8,787 nt of DNA from Pseudomonadota bacterium (GTDB lineage Bacteria > Pseudomonadota > Alphaproteobacteria > Caulobacterales > Aquidulcibacteraceae). Made by a program: the position numbers and the translations under genes. Positions within the stretch are counted from its first letter, which is position 1; the number at the start of each line of letters is the position of its first letter. The notes under the pieces are model-generated. The model was not told where the DNA came from. It made no database searches and saw nothing but the letters and a program-made list of their open reading frames with translations. The stretch is from NCBI GenBank assembly GCA_023461135.1, contig JAEWNX010000201.1, positions 1 to 8,787 of the forward strand, given 5' to 3'. This document shows positions 1 to 6,571 of the stretch, one piece after another.

Positions 1-79
1 GCCCTGGAACGACGGGCAGTAATCGCCTAAGCCACGCGCGGCGCCCGTCTGTGCTGCGGGAGTGCCGAAGGAAAACACT

Positions 80-601
80 ATGGCTGCGCTCGAATTCACG
101 CGCCGCTACGCGATGGCCCATAGGCTGCTGGCGACGCAAAGCCCGAAATGCGCGATCCCGCACGGACACAACGAGTTCGTCACCGTGCGCCTCGATCCCA
201 CCGATAAGTTCACGTTCAGCGCGACAAACTCCGCCGCGCCGTTCGGGCAAATCAAGCACCGCTGGCACGACTGGATCGACGACCACGTCGACCATGCGCT
301 GCACCTGGGCGAAAACGATCCGCTGATCGGCTATTTCCGCGAACGCGAGCCGGCGCTGCTGAAACAGATCATGACGTTCCAAGGCGATCCCACCACCGAA
401 GCGCTGGCGGCCTGCTTTTTCCTCAAGCTCTCCGCCTTCCTCGCCGATGACGGCTTGCCCTTCGCTGTCCGCGAAGTGCGCATCGAGGAGACGCCGACCA
501 ACACGGTGGTCGTTGTACGCGAGACTTTCGAGCCGGCGTCATGCGGCTTACGCAAAGACGCTTGGCCGTGGCGAGCTGACACCAGCATCAACGATTTCTA
601 G
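80..601 (+). CDS. queD: QueD-like 6-carboxytetrahydropterin synthase family protein
   Basis: This 173-residue protein belongs to the 6-pyruvoyl/6-carboxytetrahydropterin synthase fold. QueD converts 7,8-dihydroneopterin triphosphate to 6-carboxytetrahydropterin, an early cytosolic step toward queuosine. Zinc ligands are visible as His14 and the HGH pair His28/His30, with the catalytic Cys24 just before them (KCAIPHGHNE). An Asp71-His72 pair follows in VDHALHL, then the PTTEALA segment near 104 and the EET signature near 136-138. I chose ATG80 because AAGGAA at 68-73 sits six bases before it; an upstream in-frame GTG at 62 has no such site. Family members are often near 120 residues, and this one is longer both between the Asp-His pair and PTTE and at its C-terminus. 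No queC, queE or queF is visible beside it, so the family call is firm but the exact substrate is inferred. Confidence 0.8.
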   Translation: MAALEFTRRYAMAHRLLATQSPKCAIPHGHNEFVTVRLDPTDKFTFSATNSAAPFGQIKHRWHDWIDDHVDHALHLGENDPLIGYFREREPALLKQIMTFQGDPTTEALAACFFLKLSAFLADDGLPFAVREVRIEETPTNTVVVVRETFEPASCGLRKDAWPWRADTSINDF

Positions 602-675
602 CGCACGCGAATCCGTATCCAGTTTCGGCATCTGCGCCGCCTCGCGGCTGCGGCCGGGATGATTGAGGATTTCTC

Positions 676-1038
676 ATGCAATGGCTCACCTCGCCCCAAA
701 TCGCACCGATCCTGCTCCTCGTCATGTCCAACGTCTTCATGACGTTCGCCTGGTACGGCCACCTCAAATATCGCTCGACGCCGCTGCTCATCGCCATCGT
801 CGCAAGCTGGGGCATCGCCTTCGTTGAGTACTGTTTGGCGGTGCCGGCGAACCGCATCGGCCGCGCGTTCTATTCAACCGCCGAGCTCAAGACCCTGCAG
901 GAAGTCATCACGCTGCTCGTCTTCGTGGCCTTCTCCTGGCTTTACCTGCGCGAGCCGATCGGATGGAACCATGTGCTCGGCTTTGGCCTGATCGCCACTG
1001 GCGCCGCGGTTGTGTTCCTCGGCAAAGGCGCGCCCTGA
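676..1038 (+). CDS. DMT-superfamily small membrane protein (DUF486)
   Basis: This 120-residue inner-membrane protein has four predicted hydrophobic helices at about 7-28, 36-56, 71-91 and 97-115. That is half of a ten-helix drug/metabolite transporter and typical of the DUF486 family (PF04342). Family-like segments are EYCLAVPANRIG near 51-62 and QEVITLLVF near 75-83. Members are usually annotated only as DMT-family proteins and their substrate is unknown; by analogy with small multidrug resistance proteins it may act as a dimer, which is inference. GAGG at 665-668 lies seven bases before the ATG. It follows the QueD-like gene by 74 bases on the same strand and may be cotranscribed with it. 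The next gene downstream appears to have its own promoter. Confidence 0.82.
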   Translation: MQWLTSPQIAPILLLVMSNVFMTFAWYGHLKYRSTPLLIAIVASWGIAFVEYCLAVPANRIGRAFYSTAELKTLQEVITLLVFVAFSWLYLREPIGWNHVLGFGLIATGAAVVFLGKGAP

Positions 1039-1048
1039 CAGTTCCGCC

Positions 1049-1073
1049 GGAACAGTGCGCAATCGTGCTCGTT
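1049..1073 (+). promoter_or_regulatory. Predicted EcfG (sigma-T type) general stress response promoter
   Basis: GGAAC at 1049-1053 is followed after exactly 16 bases by CGTT at 1070-1073. This matches the alphaproteobacterial general-stress sigma factor consensus (GGAAC, 16-17 bases, CGTT) without a mismatch. Transcription would begin near 1080, leaving a leader of roughly 25 bases that contains AAGGAG at 1093-1098 before the ATG at 1106. The -35 element is also the right half of a 13-base palindrome, GTTCC-GCC-GGAAC (1041-1053). The gene it serves is a four-helix-bundle protein of a kind plausible for a stress regulon. Confidence 0.72.
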
Positions 1074-1105
1074 TCGCTTCAAATCCAACATGAAGGAGCG
1101 AGCGC

Positions 1106-1558
1106 ATGGCGAATGAAACCAGACACGCCGTTGAAGTGCTGAACGGCCTCATCAAGACGACGCTGGACAGCGTCGGCGGCTACAAGGAAGCGGCCGAGAA
1201 CGCCGACCGGTCAAGGTTCAAAGGCATGTTCTCCGAACGCGCCCTCAAGCGCGAGCAGTTGGCGCGCGAACTGCAGGAAGAAGTCGCCGCGCTCGGCGGC
1301 GAGCCGCAAGACCACCAAGGCATTGTCGGCAAGGCGCACAACAAGTTCGTGGACCTCAAGAACGCGCTCACCGGCGGCAGCGACAAGGCGGTGATCGACG
1401 AAGTCGAACGCGGCGAAGATCACATCAAGGACAGGTTCGAAGACGCGCTCGACGACGACGAGCTTCCGCCGGCCGTCCGCACCAAAGTCGCGCGCGCGTA
1501 CGAGAGCATCAAGGCCGACCACGAGGAAGTCAGCCGCATCAAGCACACGCTGCACTGA
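1106..1558 (+). CDS. PA2169-family four-helix-bundle protein (DUF2383)
   Basis: This 150-residue, highly charged, helix-rich soluble protein matches the PA2169/DUF2383 ferritin-like four-helix-bundle family in length and segments. It opens with a helix carrying EVLNGLIKTTLDSVGGYKEA (10-29). A second helix has KREQLARELQEEV near 49-61, then GGEPQD near 64-69. Two more helices carry the GEDHIKDRFEDAL and VARAYESIKADHEEV segments. The molecular role is unknown, and no signal peptide is present. AAGGAG at 1093-1098 lies seven bases before the ATG. A perfect EcfG-type promoter just upstream predicts induction in general stress or stationary phase independently of the preceding DUF486 gene. Its stop lies only three bases from the end of the convergent DUF4345-like gene, so transcription from each side probably runs into the other. 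Confidence 0.85.
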   Translation: MANETRHAVEVLNGLIKTTLDSVGGYKEAAENADRSRFKGMFSERALKREQLARELQEEVAALGGEPQDHQGIVGKAHNKFVDLKNALTGGSDKAVIDEVERGEDHIKDRFEDALDDDELPPAVRTKVARAYESIKADHEEVSRIKHTLH

Positions 1559-1561
1559 CGC

Positions 1562-1981
1562 TCACGCGCGCGCGAAGTACCAGCCAATCCACGGGGCCGC
1601 GATCGCCAACGCGAGCGCGGCCTCCACGGCTGCGCTCAGCCGGTTGAACTTGGTGTCCGCGCCATCGAGCAACATGGCCAGGACGCGTCCCCCGCTGGAG
1701 CCGGCCCAGCCGGCGCCTAGCGCCGCCGCGGCCCCAGTCGCGGCCACACCGACGACGTACTCCCCCGCACTCACGTACATCAGCGTCATGATCAGCGCGA
1801 TTGCGTGCACGCCGAGAAACACGCCGCCATACGTCGCGCGAAATTCCGCAAAGCCGCCGCCCTGTTCATCCGCCTTCAGCCGCACGAACCGCGACGCCCA
1901 TTTCGGATCGTACAGCGCGCGCGCGCCAAGCGCCGCGCCGAACGCCAAGGCCAGCGCGTTCAGCCACCAGAGAAATGTCAT
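1562..1981 (-). CDS. DUF4345-like four-helix membrane protein
   Basis: This 139-residue protein has four hydrophobic segments at about 5-24, 52-71, 76-97 and 118-136. The pattern resembles DUF4345 proteins: an arginine-rich loop after helix 1, then FRATYGGVFLG at 47-57 entering helix 2, then GRVLAMLLDG at 98-107 before helix 4. Its biochemical function is unknown. The ATG at 1981-1979 shares one base with the stop of the upstream acyl-CoA dehydrogenase (TGATG), and no close ribosome binding site is visible, so translation is probably coupled by termination-reinitiation. A longer reading from 2071 would lie mostly inside the dehydrogenase and is unlikely. Pairing with a fatty-acid enzyme could mean a membrane or lipid-related role, but that is only inference from context. 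Confidence 0.66.
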   Translation of the reverse strand: MTFLWWLNALALAFGAALGARALYDPKWASRFVRLKADEQGGGFAEFRATYGGVFLGVHAIALIMTLMYVSAGEYVVGVAATGAAAALGAGWAGSSGGRVLAMLLDGADTKFNRLSAAVEAALALAIAAPWIGWYFARA

Positions 1982-3264
1982 CAACGCGCGCCGGGCAGGC
2001 TCTCGCCTTCCTTCTTGCGCCGTGGCGACCAGCCGTATTTGCCCAACTCGCTGAGCGCGATCGAGCGGCAATGCACTTCATCCGGCCCGTCCGCTAAGCG
2101 CAGTGTGCGGATGCCCGCATAGGATTTCGCGAGGCCAAAGTCCTGCGAAACGCCGGCGCCGCCATGCGCCTGGATCGCATCGTCGATGATCCGCAGCGCC
2201 ATGCGCGGCGCGGCGACTTTGATCATCGCGATCTCGTCCTTGGCCACCTTGTTGCCGGCGATGTCCATCATCCACGCCGCCTTCAGGCACAGGAGCCGGC
2301 ACATCTCGATATCGATGCGCGCTTCGGCAATGCGCTGTTCCCACACCGAATGTTCGGCGATGGTCTTGCCGAACGCCACGCGCGTGGTGATGCGCTTGCA
2401 CAGCGCCTGCAGCGCCATCTCCGCCGCGCCGATCGTGCGCATGCAATGGTGGATGCGCCCCGGCCCCAATCGGCCCTGCGCGATCTCGAACCCACGCCCC
2501 TCGCCCAGCAGCAAATTGTCCGCCGGCACGCGCACGTTCTTCAATTCGATTTCCATGTGTCCGTGCGGCGCGTCGTCGTAGCCGAACACGGTCAGCGGCC
2601 GCTCGATCGTGATGCCCTTAGCATCCAGCGGCACCAGGATCTGGCTCTGCTGCGAGTGCTTGGGGTTATCCGGATTGGTCTTACCCATCAGGATCGCGAT
2701 CTTGCAGCGCGGATCGCCCGCGCCCGACGACCACCACTTGCGCCCATTGATCACATACTCGTCGCCGTCGCGCTTGATCTCGCACTGGATGTTGGTCGCA
2801 TCCGAAGAGGCAACGCCCGGCTCCGTCATCAAAAACGCCGAGCGGATTTCGCCGTTCATCAGCGGCTTCAGCCATTGGTCTTTGTGCGCGCGCGTCCCAT
2901 AGCGCATCAGCACTTCCATGTTGCCCGTATCGGGCGCCGAGCAATTGAACACCTCGGACGCAAACCCCACACGGCCCATCAGCTCCGCCAACGGCGCGTA
3001 TTCGAGATTGGTGAGCTGCTCGCCTTCGAACTCGAACGTCTCGTCCACCTTCGGATGCCCGCTCGAGGGCGGCATGAAGAAATTCCACAGTCCTTCCTTC
3101 TTCGCCTTGGCCTTCAGGTCCTCGACAACCTGGATCACCTTCCAGCGCGAGCCTTCCTTCTGCTGCTTCTCGTACATCGGCACAGCCGGGATGATGTTCT
3201 CGTCCATGAAGCGGCTGACACGGCCGATCCATTCCTTGGTCCGTTCCGAATGTTCGAAATGCAT
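1981..3264 (-). CDS. Acyl-CoA dehydrogenase, ACAD10/11-like
   Basis: This 427-residue flavoenzyme oxidises an acyl-CoA to the 2-enoyl-CoA, passing electrons to electron-transfer flavoprotein. The order is standard: helical N-terminal domain, beta domain with [14 protein letters not shown] (146-159) and [13 protein letters not shown] (172-184), then a C-terminal helical domain with the [19 protein letters not shown] stretch (264-282) and [16 protein letters not shown] (364-379). The catalytic base position reads ADGPDE, giving Asp392 where medium-chain enzymes have Glu; this and the other motifs point to the ACAD10/11 group. Human ACAD11 works on long-chain and 4-hydroxy acids, but substrate transfer to this protein is uncertain. 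The ATG at 3264-3262 follows GGGAGAGG and begins the conserved part; an upstream in-frame extension is arginine-rich low-complexity sequence and was rejected. It leads a two-gene operon. Confidence 0.92.
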   Translation of the reverse strand: MHFEHSERTKEWIGRVSRFMDENIIPAVPMYEKQQKEGSRWKVIQVVEDLKAKAKKEGLWNFFMPPSSGHPKVDETFEFEGEQLTNLEYAPLAELMGRVGFASEVFNCSAPDTGNMEVLMRYGTRAHKDQWLKPLMNGEIRSAFLMTEPGVASSDATNIQCEIKRDGDEYVINGRKWWSSGAGDPRCKIAILMGKTNPDNPKHSQQSQILVPLDAKGITIERPLTVFGYDDAPHGHMEIELKNVRVPADNLLLGEGRGFEIAQGRLGPGRIHHCMRTIGAAEMALQALCKRITTRVAFGKTIAEHSVWEQRIAEARIDIEMCRLLCLKAAWMMDIAGNKVAKDEIAMIKVAAPRMALRIIDDAIQAHGGAGVSQDFGLAKSYAGIRTLRLADGPDEVHCRSIALSELGKYGWSPRRKKEGESLPGAR

Positions 3265-3326
3265 GGGCCTCTCCCGCGCTGGCGGCGTCGTTTCAGGCAC
3301 GCTAAAGCGCGGGACGGAAGGGAGCA

Positions 3327-3917
3327 ATGCGTTCCATGGAGCTTGCCGCAAGGATACTCGAGGCTGGCCGCGTACGGCTCGAACCCTTCGAGGAACACCA
3401 CCGCGAGGGCCTCGCCGCGCTGGCCGCCGCCGAACCGGACATCTTCCGCCACATGCCTTTCGCGATCGCCGAGAAAGGCTACGGCTGGTGGTTCGACGCA
3501 CTCCGCGCCGACCAGGCCGCCGGCCGCTCCATCCCGCACGCCGTCTATGCCGACGACAAGCTCACCGGCCAGACCTGCTATCTCAACATCCGCCCGCGCG
3601 ACGCCGGCGTGGAGATCGGCTCAACCTGGTACGCGCGCGCGGCCCAAGGCACGTTCGTCAATCCAAGTTGCAAGCTCGCGCTCATCGCCAACGCGTTCGC
3701 GCAAGGCGCCGAGCGCGTCGAACTCAAGACCGACGCCCTCAACGCCCAATCCCGCGCCGCGCTCCTCAAACTCGGCGCCACATTCGAAGGCACCCACCGC
3801 CGCCACATGCGCCGCGCCGACGGCACGCTGCGCGATACTGCTTGGTACAGCGTGATCCGCGAAGATTGGCCGGAGGTGCGGGCGAAGCTGGAAGAACGGC
3901 TGGCTGGGTTTGTTTGA
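3327..3917 (+). CDS. GNAT N-acetyltransferase, RimJ/RimL-like
   Basis: This 196-residue soluble protein is predicted to transfer an acetyl group from acetyl-CoA to an amine; the acceptor is unknown. GNAT features run in order: an N-terminal strand [11 protein letters not shown] (15-25), the central VEIGSTWYA strand (95-103), [18 protein letters not shown] (107-124) where the acetyl-CoA loop and helix belong, then [20 protein letters not shown] (130-149) with the Asn-x-x-Ser-Arg helix. A charged [17 protein letters not shown] segment (159-175) and a WPEV helix close the domain. It is transcribed divergently from the acyl-CoA dehydrogenase with 62 bases between starts. ATG3327 is preceded by GGAAGG at 3316-3321; ATG3336 is an alternative better spaced for AAGGGAG but somewhat far, so the first nine bases are uncertain. 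Confidence 0.85.
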   Translation: MRSMELAARILEAGRVRLEPFEEHHREGLAALAAAEPDIFRHMPFAIAEKGYGWWFDALRADQAAGRSIPHAVYADDKLTGQTCYLNIRPRDAGVEIGSTWYARAAQGTFVNPSCKLALIANAFAQGAERVELKTDALNAQSRAALLKLGATFEGTHRRHMRRADGTLRDTAWYSVIREDWPEVRAKLEERLAGFV

Positions 3918-3948
3918 GCCCGTCATTCGCCGTGTGCACAATCAGCAA

Positions 3949-4311
3949 TCAAGATTTCTTTTTTAGAATCTTTTCCATTTCAATTATGAGTTCTCGTCCC
4001 TTGAGAGGATCGCCTGTCGTTTCTTCGGGGTCGGCTTCGTAGTATGCGCGCACCCGATCTGACAGCTCCCTGAGCTTGGAGAAACGATCTTCGCCCAGCT
4101 TTTTCCGCATCAAGCTCAGCGCTTCATTCAGCTCGAAAAAAGCAGCTTCCAGGTCTCTCCCCACAAAGTGTGGATCCTCAAAGGCTGGCCCGCTGAACAT
4201 TATGTAGGTGAGATGGTCCAGGAGTTCGCCGACGTTCTGCGGCACATAGCATTTGTAAATGAGGGCCACAGCCACACCTATCTCCGAGGCGGTCGCAAAC
4301 CGCATCACCAT
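3949..4311 (-). CDS. Hypothetical protein, AT-rich orphan
   Basis: I do not recognise a family. The predicted 120-residue product is soluble and mostly helical: an N-terminal part ending near NVGELLDHLTYIMF, then a long charged helical region with DLEAAFFELNEALSLMRKKL and REL-rich heptads, then a lysine-rich C-terminus (KKKS). Coding is supported by balanced amino-acid use and amphipathic helices rather than by homology. The DNA is clearly poorer in GC than its neighbours at the 3' end: 19 of the 60 bases at 3951-4010 are G or C. This suggests recent acquisition. The start is unsettled. ATG4311 and ATG4305 both lack a strong ribosome binding site, and a TTG at 4359 would add 16 residues encoded across a small palindrome. 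It converges on the GNAT gene with 31 bases between stops. Confidence 0.6.
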   Translation of the reverse strand: MVMRFATASEIGVAVALIYKCYVPQNVGELLDHLTYIMFSGPAFEDPHFVGRDLEAAFFELNEALSLMRKKLGEDRFSKLRELSDRVRAYYEADPEETTGDPLKGRELIIEMEKILKKKS

Positions 4312-4319
4312 TCGCCGAT

Positions 4320-4343
4320 GTCCGCGAAGCACCAGAAGCGGAC
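4320..4343. repeat. Small inverted repeat upstream of the orphan gene
   Basis: GTCCGC at 4320-4325 and GCGGAC at 4338-4343 are perfect inverted copies around a 12-base loop. They lie just ahead of the candidate ATG of the minus-strand orphan. From memory, and unverified, this resembles short TGTCCGC/GCGGACA palindromes scattered through many alphaproteobacterial genomes. It could be a transcript hairpin, a protein binding site or a relic of a dispersed repeat. Confidence 0.4.
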
Positions 4344-4381
4344 CACAAGCACTTTGCAATCCCCACCAACGCGCGTAAATA

Positions 4382-4426
4382 GCCCCTGACGCGAGCGCCG
4401 CTTCAGCGGCTTCGGGGCGCTCCCCG
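4382..4426 (+). other. Nested and competing GC hairpins ahead of the permease gene
   Basis: Three short stems lie in the gap before the TauE/SafE-type gene. GCCGC (4397-4401) pairs with GCGGC (4406-4410) around TTCA. GCCCC (4382-4386) can pair with GGGGC (4414-4418) outside it. CGGGG (4413-4417) can instead pair with CCCCG (4422-4426) around CGCT. The last two compete for the same G run. No T tract follows, so this is not a classical terminator. Whether the region is transcribed is unknown. The rest of this roughly 150-base gap shows only the ribosome binding site GGAGG at 4453-4457. Confidence 0.35.
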
Positions 4427-4462
4427 CCGCGCCGTTCTCCAAATCAAACAACGGAGGCGCGC

Positions 4463-5221
4463 GTGGCACAGCTTACGACCATCCTGCTCTTAATCGTAGT
4501 TCTCGTTACCGCGACCGTGTCCGGCGTGTTCGGCATGGCCGGCGGCCTCATGCTCATGGGCGCGCTGACGCTCGCCATGCCCGTCTCCGCCGCCATGGTC
4601 AGCCACGGCGCGGTGCAATTCGTCTCCAACGGCTGGCGCGCCGTGCTGCATCGCAAGCACATCAACTGGCGCATCATCCTCATGTACGGCATCGGCTCCG
4701 CCATCGCCGCGGGCGCGCTCGCGCTCATTGTCTACGAGCCGACGAAAGCGTGGGTGTACCTGATGCTGGGCCTAGTCCCCGGCCTCGCCTGGCTGCCGAA
4801 AGGCACGTTCAATCTCGACGCCGCCAAAGCCCCGCACGCAGTCGCCTGCGGCCTTAGCGTCACCGGCCTCAACGTCATCGCCGGCGTTTCCGGCCCGCTG
4901 CTCGACGTCTTCTTCGTGCGCACCACGCTGACGCGCCACCAGATCGTCGCCACCAAAGCCGCGACGCAAGCCTTCAGCCACACCGTGAAGATGGTGTTCT
5001 ACGGCGTCCCGCTCATCGGCGCCGCTACGACCGGGCTGCCGCCACTATGGTTCTTTATCGCCGCCGCGCCGCTCGCGATGATCGGCGCCTGGCTCGGCGG
5101 CAAAGTGCTCGACCGCATGTCCGACGTGAACTTCCTCAAATGGACGCGCTGGATCGTGACAGCGCTCGGCGTGACCTATCTCATTCAGGCCGCGCAACTG
5201 TTTGCAACTTCGCCGGGTTAA
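4463..5221 (+). CDS. TSUP-family permease (TauE/SafE)
   Basis: This 252-residue polytopic inner-membrane protein has the architecture of the TSUP family, whose members export or import sulfite, sulfoacetate and other small organic anions; the substrate here cannot be told. The two related halves are visible. The first begins with SGVFGMAGGLMLMGALTL (20-37) followed by a VSHGAVQFVSNGWRA re-entrant segment. The second begins with ITGLN-like VTGLNVIAGVSGPLLDVFF (133-151), followed by TKAATQAFSHTVKMVFYG (164-181). Around eight hydrophobic segments fit the family. The start is GTG4463 with GGAGG at 4453-4457 five bases before it. No sulfur-metabolism gene is adjacent. Its stop codon lies inside a strong hairpin, and tipF follows after 57 bases on the same strand. 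Confidence 0.86.
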   Translation: MAQLTTILLLIVVLVTATVSGVFGMAGGLMLMGALTLAMPVSAAMVSHGAVQFVSNGWRAVLHRKHINWRIILMYGIGSAIAAGALALIVYEPTKAWVYLMLGLVPGLAWLPKGTFNLDAAKAPHAVACGLSVTGLNVIAGVSGPLLDVFFVRTTLTRHQIVATKAATQAFSHTVKMVFYGVPLIGAATTGLPPLWFFIAAAPLAMIGAWLGGKVLDRMSDVNFLKWTRWIVTALGVTYLIQAAQLFATSPG

Positions 5222-5239
5222 TCCTCCATCAACCCGGCG
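5211..5239 (+). terminator. Candidate terminator or read-through hairpin at the permease stop
   Basis: CGCCGGGTT at 5211-5219 and AACCCGGCG at 5231-5239 are perfect inverted copies, giving a nine-pair GC-rich stem with an 11-base loop. The permease stop codon (5219-5221) sits at the edge of the loop. No T tract follows, so it may be a weak or Rho-assisted terminator or a 3'-end stabiliser. It separates the permease message from tipF. Confidence 0.45.
5218..5233 (+). promoter_or_regulatory. Possible CtrA box upstream of tipF
   Basis: TTAA at 5218-5221, seven bases, then TCAAC at 5229-5233 differs at one position from the Caulobacterales CtrA consensus TTAA-N7-TTAAC. It lies 45 bases before the tipF start, and CtrA controls many early flagellar and polarity genes. 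The site overlaps the hairpin and the permease stop, and a single near-match can occur by chance. Confidence 0.3.
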
Positions 5240-5278
5240 CGCCGTCCCATCGTCCCACGCAGATTCGGACGGCAAATA

Positions 5279-6571
5279 ATGCCCATCATCACGCACGTGC
5301 TGCTTTATCTCGCTTACGCGACGATCTCGCTGACCGTTGGTCTCGCGCTCAACCAGGTCGGTGGCCAGGATATCGGCGGCGCGTTCCTCGGCGGCATCGG
5401 CCTCTTCTGCGCCTGCGCCGTCACGCACGCCGGCATCGCCGCCAGCGCCGCCGCCGGGCGCATCGGCAATGTCGAAAAGCGCATGCAAACCGATAGCGAG
5501 CGCATGCGCGGCGCGAACCGCGAAATCCGCGCCGACATCGAAGCGATGCAGACACGTATGGATTCGCTCGAAGCGCAGATCGGCTTCGGCACGCCCACGA
5601 CGCACCAGATCGAAGCGCCGCAAACTCCGCAGATCGAACTTCGTCTGCTGGATCAAATCGTCGACAAGCTCGGCGCCACGCTCGACGCGCGCCTATCCCA
5701 AATTCAAGCTGCCCCGAACGTCACGCAAATCCACCCCAACGCTACGCGCGGCCCTATGGATCTCGTCCGCGAAGCGCTGGTCGAAAACCGCATCGAGCTG
5801 CACCTGCAACCCATCGTGCAGCTGCCGCAGCGCAAGACCGCGTTCTACGAAGGCTTCACGCGCCTCAAGGACGCAACCGGCCGCCTCATCCTGCCGCAGG
5901 AATTCATCCCCGCCGCCGAGCAGGCAGGCCTGATGAGCACGATCGACAACGTCCTCCTCTTCCGCTGCGTGAATATCGTCCGCAAACTGATGAAGCAGGA
6001 CCGGCGCATCGGCATCTTCTGCAATCTCTCGCCAACCTCGCTCGGCGACGAACACTTCTTCCCGCAATTCCTCGATTTCATGCGCGAGAACCGTGATCTC
6101 GCTGGCAGCGTGATCTTCGAAATCCCGCAGGCCTCCTACGAGGCGCGCACCTCGCTTGAAGCGCGCGCCATGGGCAAGCTGGTCGACCTCGGCTTCCGCT
6201 TCTCGATTGATCGCATCACGAGCGCCGAACTCGACCTACCCGATCTCGAACGCTCCGGCGTGCGCTACGCGAAAATCCCGGCGCGACTTCTCGTCGACCA
6301 GATGGTGCATGGCGGCGTCCGCCCACGCTCCGCCATCACGCGCGAGATCGCCGCCGCCGACATCGCCGCCGTCTTCCAGCGCTACGGCGTCGATCTCATC
6401 GCTGAACGCATCGAGCACGAAGACACTGTCCTCGAAGTCCTCGATCTCGACGTCCCGTACAGCCAAGGCCACCTCTTCGGCGCGCCCCGCGCGATCAAAG
6501 AGAGCCTCATGGAAGAAACCGCCCCGCCGCGGGACTTCTACCTGAAGCAACAGCAACGCGGCGTGGCTTAG
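5279..6571 (+). CDS. tipF: TipF-like degenerate EAL-domain flagellar regulator
   Basis: This 430-residue membrane-anchored protein resembles Caulobacter TipF, a c-di-GMP receptor that helps place and assemble the polar flagellum with TipN. Two N-terminal membrane helices (about 5-25 and 33-55) lead into a coiled coil (about 62-102), a proline/threonine-rich linker, and an EAL domain (about 160-410). EAL landmarks are present but altered. EAL reads EGF (Glu191). The Asn position is NLSP (249). The metal Glu motif is FEIPQ (281). The DDFG loop reads SIDRITS, keeping only the first Asp (311), and the usual K-I-D motif is AKIP (332). AERIE (375-379) and QGHLFG (396-401) close the domain. Loss of the second Asp of DDFG argues against phosphodiesterase activity and for ligand sensing. 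The ribosome binding site is weak. The stop overlaps a convergent small gene by four bases. Confidence 0.83.
   Translation: MPIITHVLLYLAYATISLTVGLALNQVGGQDIGGAFLGGIGLFCACAVTHAGIAASAAAGRIGNVEKRMQTDSERMRGANREIRADIEAMQTRMDSLEAQIGFGTPTTHQIEAPQTPQIELRLLDQIVDKLGATLDARLSQIQAAPNVTQIHPNATRGPMDLVREALVENRIELHLQPIVQLPQRKTAFYEGFTRLKDATGRLILPQEFIPAAEQAGLMSTIDNVLLFRCVNIVRKLMKQDRRIGIFCNLSPTSLGDEHFFPQFLDFMRENRDLAGSVIFEIPQASYEARTSLEARAMGKLVDLGFRFSIDRITSAELDLPDLERSGVRYAKIPARLLVDQMVHGGVRPRSAITREIAAADIAAVFQRYGVDLIAERIEHEDTVLEVLDLDVPYSQGHLFGAPRAIKESLMEETAPPRDFYLKQQQRGVA

Noticed and set aside
1..30. Possible tail of an upstream gene at the left edge (frames ending at 22 or 30).
   Set aside because: Two frames reach a stop within 30 bases and the residues are too few to recognise, so neither can be supported as coding.
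6..30. GGAAC at 6-10 as another stress promoter -35.
   Set aside because: The bases at the required spacing read CTAA or TAAG, not CGTT.
636..648. GCCGC-CTC-GCGGC hairpin between the QueD-like and DUF486 genes.
   Set aside because: A five-pair stem with a three-base loop and no T tract is common by chance in DNA this rich in GC.
3288..3330. Housekeeping promoter between the divergent dehydrogenase and GNAT genes.
   Set aside because: Only a weak TTGCTC-N17-TAGCGT match on the minus strand could be found, which is not enough to call.
3265..3501. N-terminal extension of the acyl-CoA dehydrogenase reading frame.
   Set aside because: It is arginine-rich low-complexity sequence lying antisense within the GNAT gene, and the conserved domain begins at the ATG at 3264 behind a good ribosome binding site.
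2164..3855. Long plus-strand open frame of 563 codons opposite the dehydrogenase.
   Set aside because: It is antisense to a well-recognised enzyme and partly overlaps the GNAT gene in another frame. Its composition (Arg, His, Leu rich) is typical of GC-rich shadow frames.
2918..4042. Second long plus-strand frame of 374 codons.
   Set aside because: It crosses the dehydrogenase, the GNAT gene and the orphan out of frame and shows arginine-proline repeats typical of shadows.
5045..5656. Minus-strand frame of 203 codons opposite the permease and tipF.
   Set aside because: It spans two real plus-strand genes and their hairpin, has an Arg/Gly/Ala-biased composition and no recognised motif.
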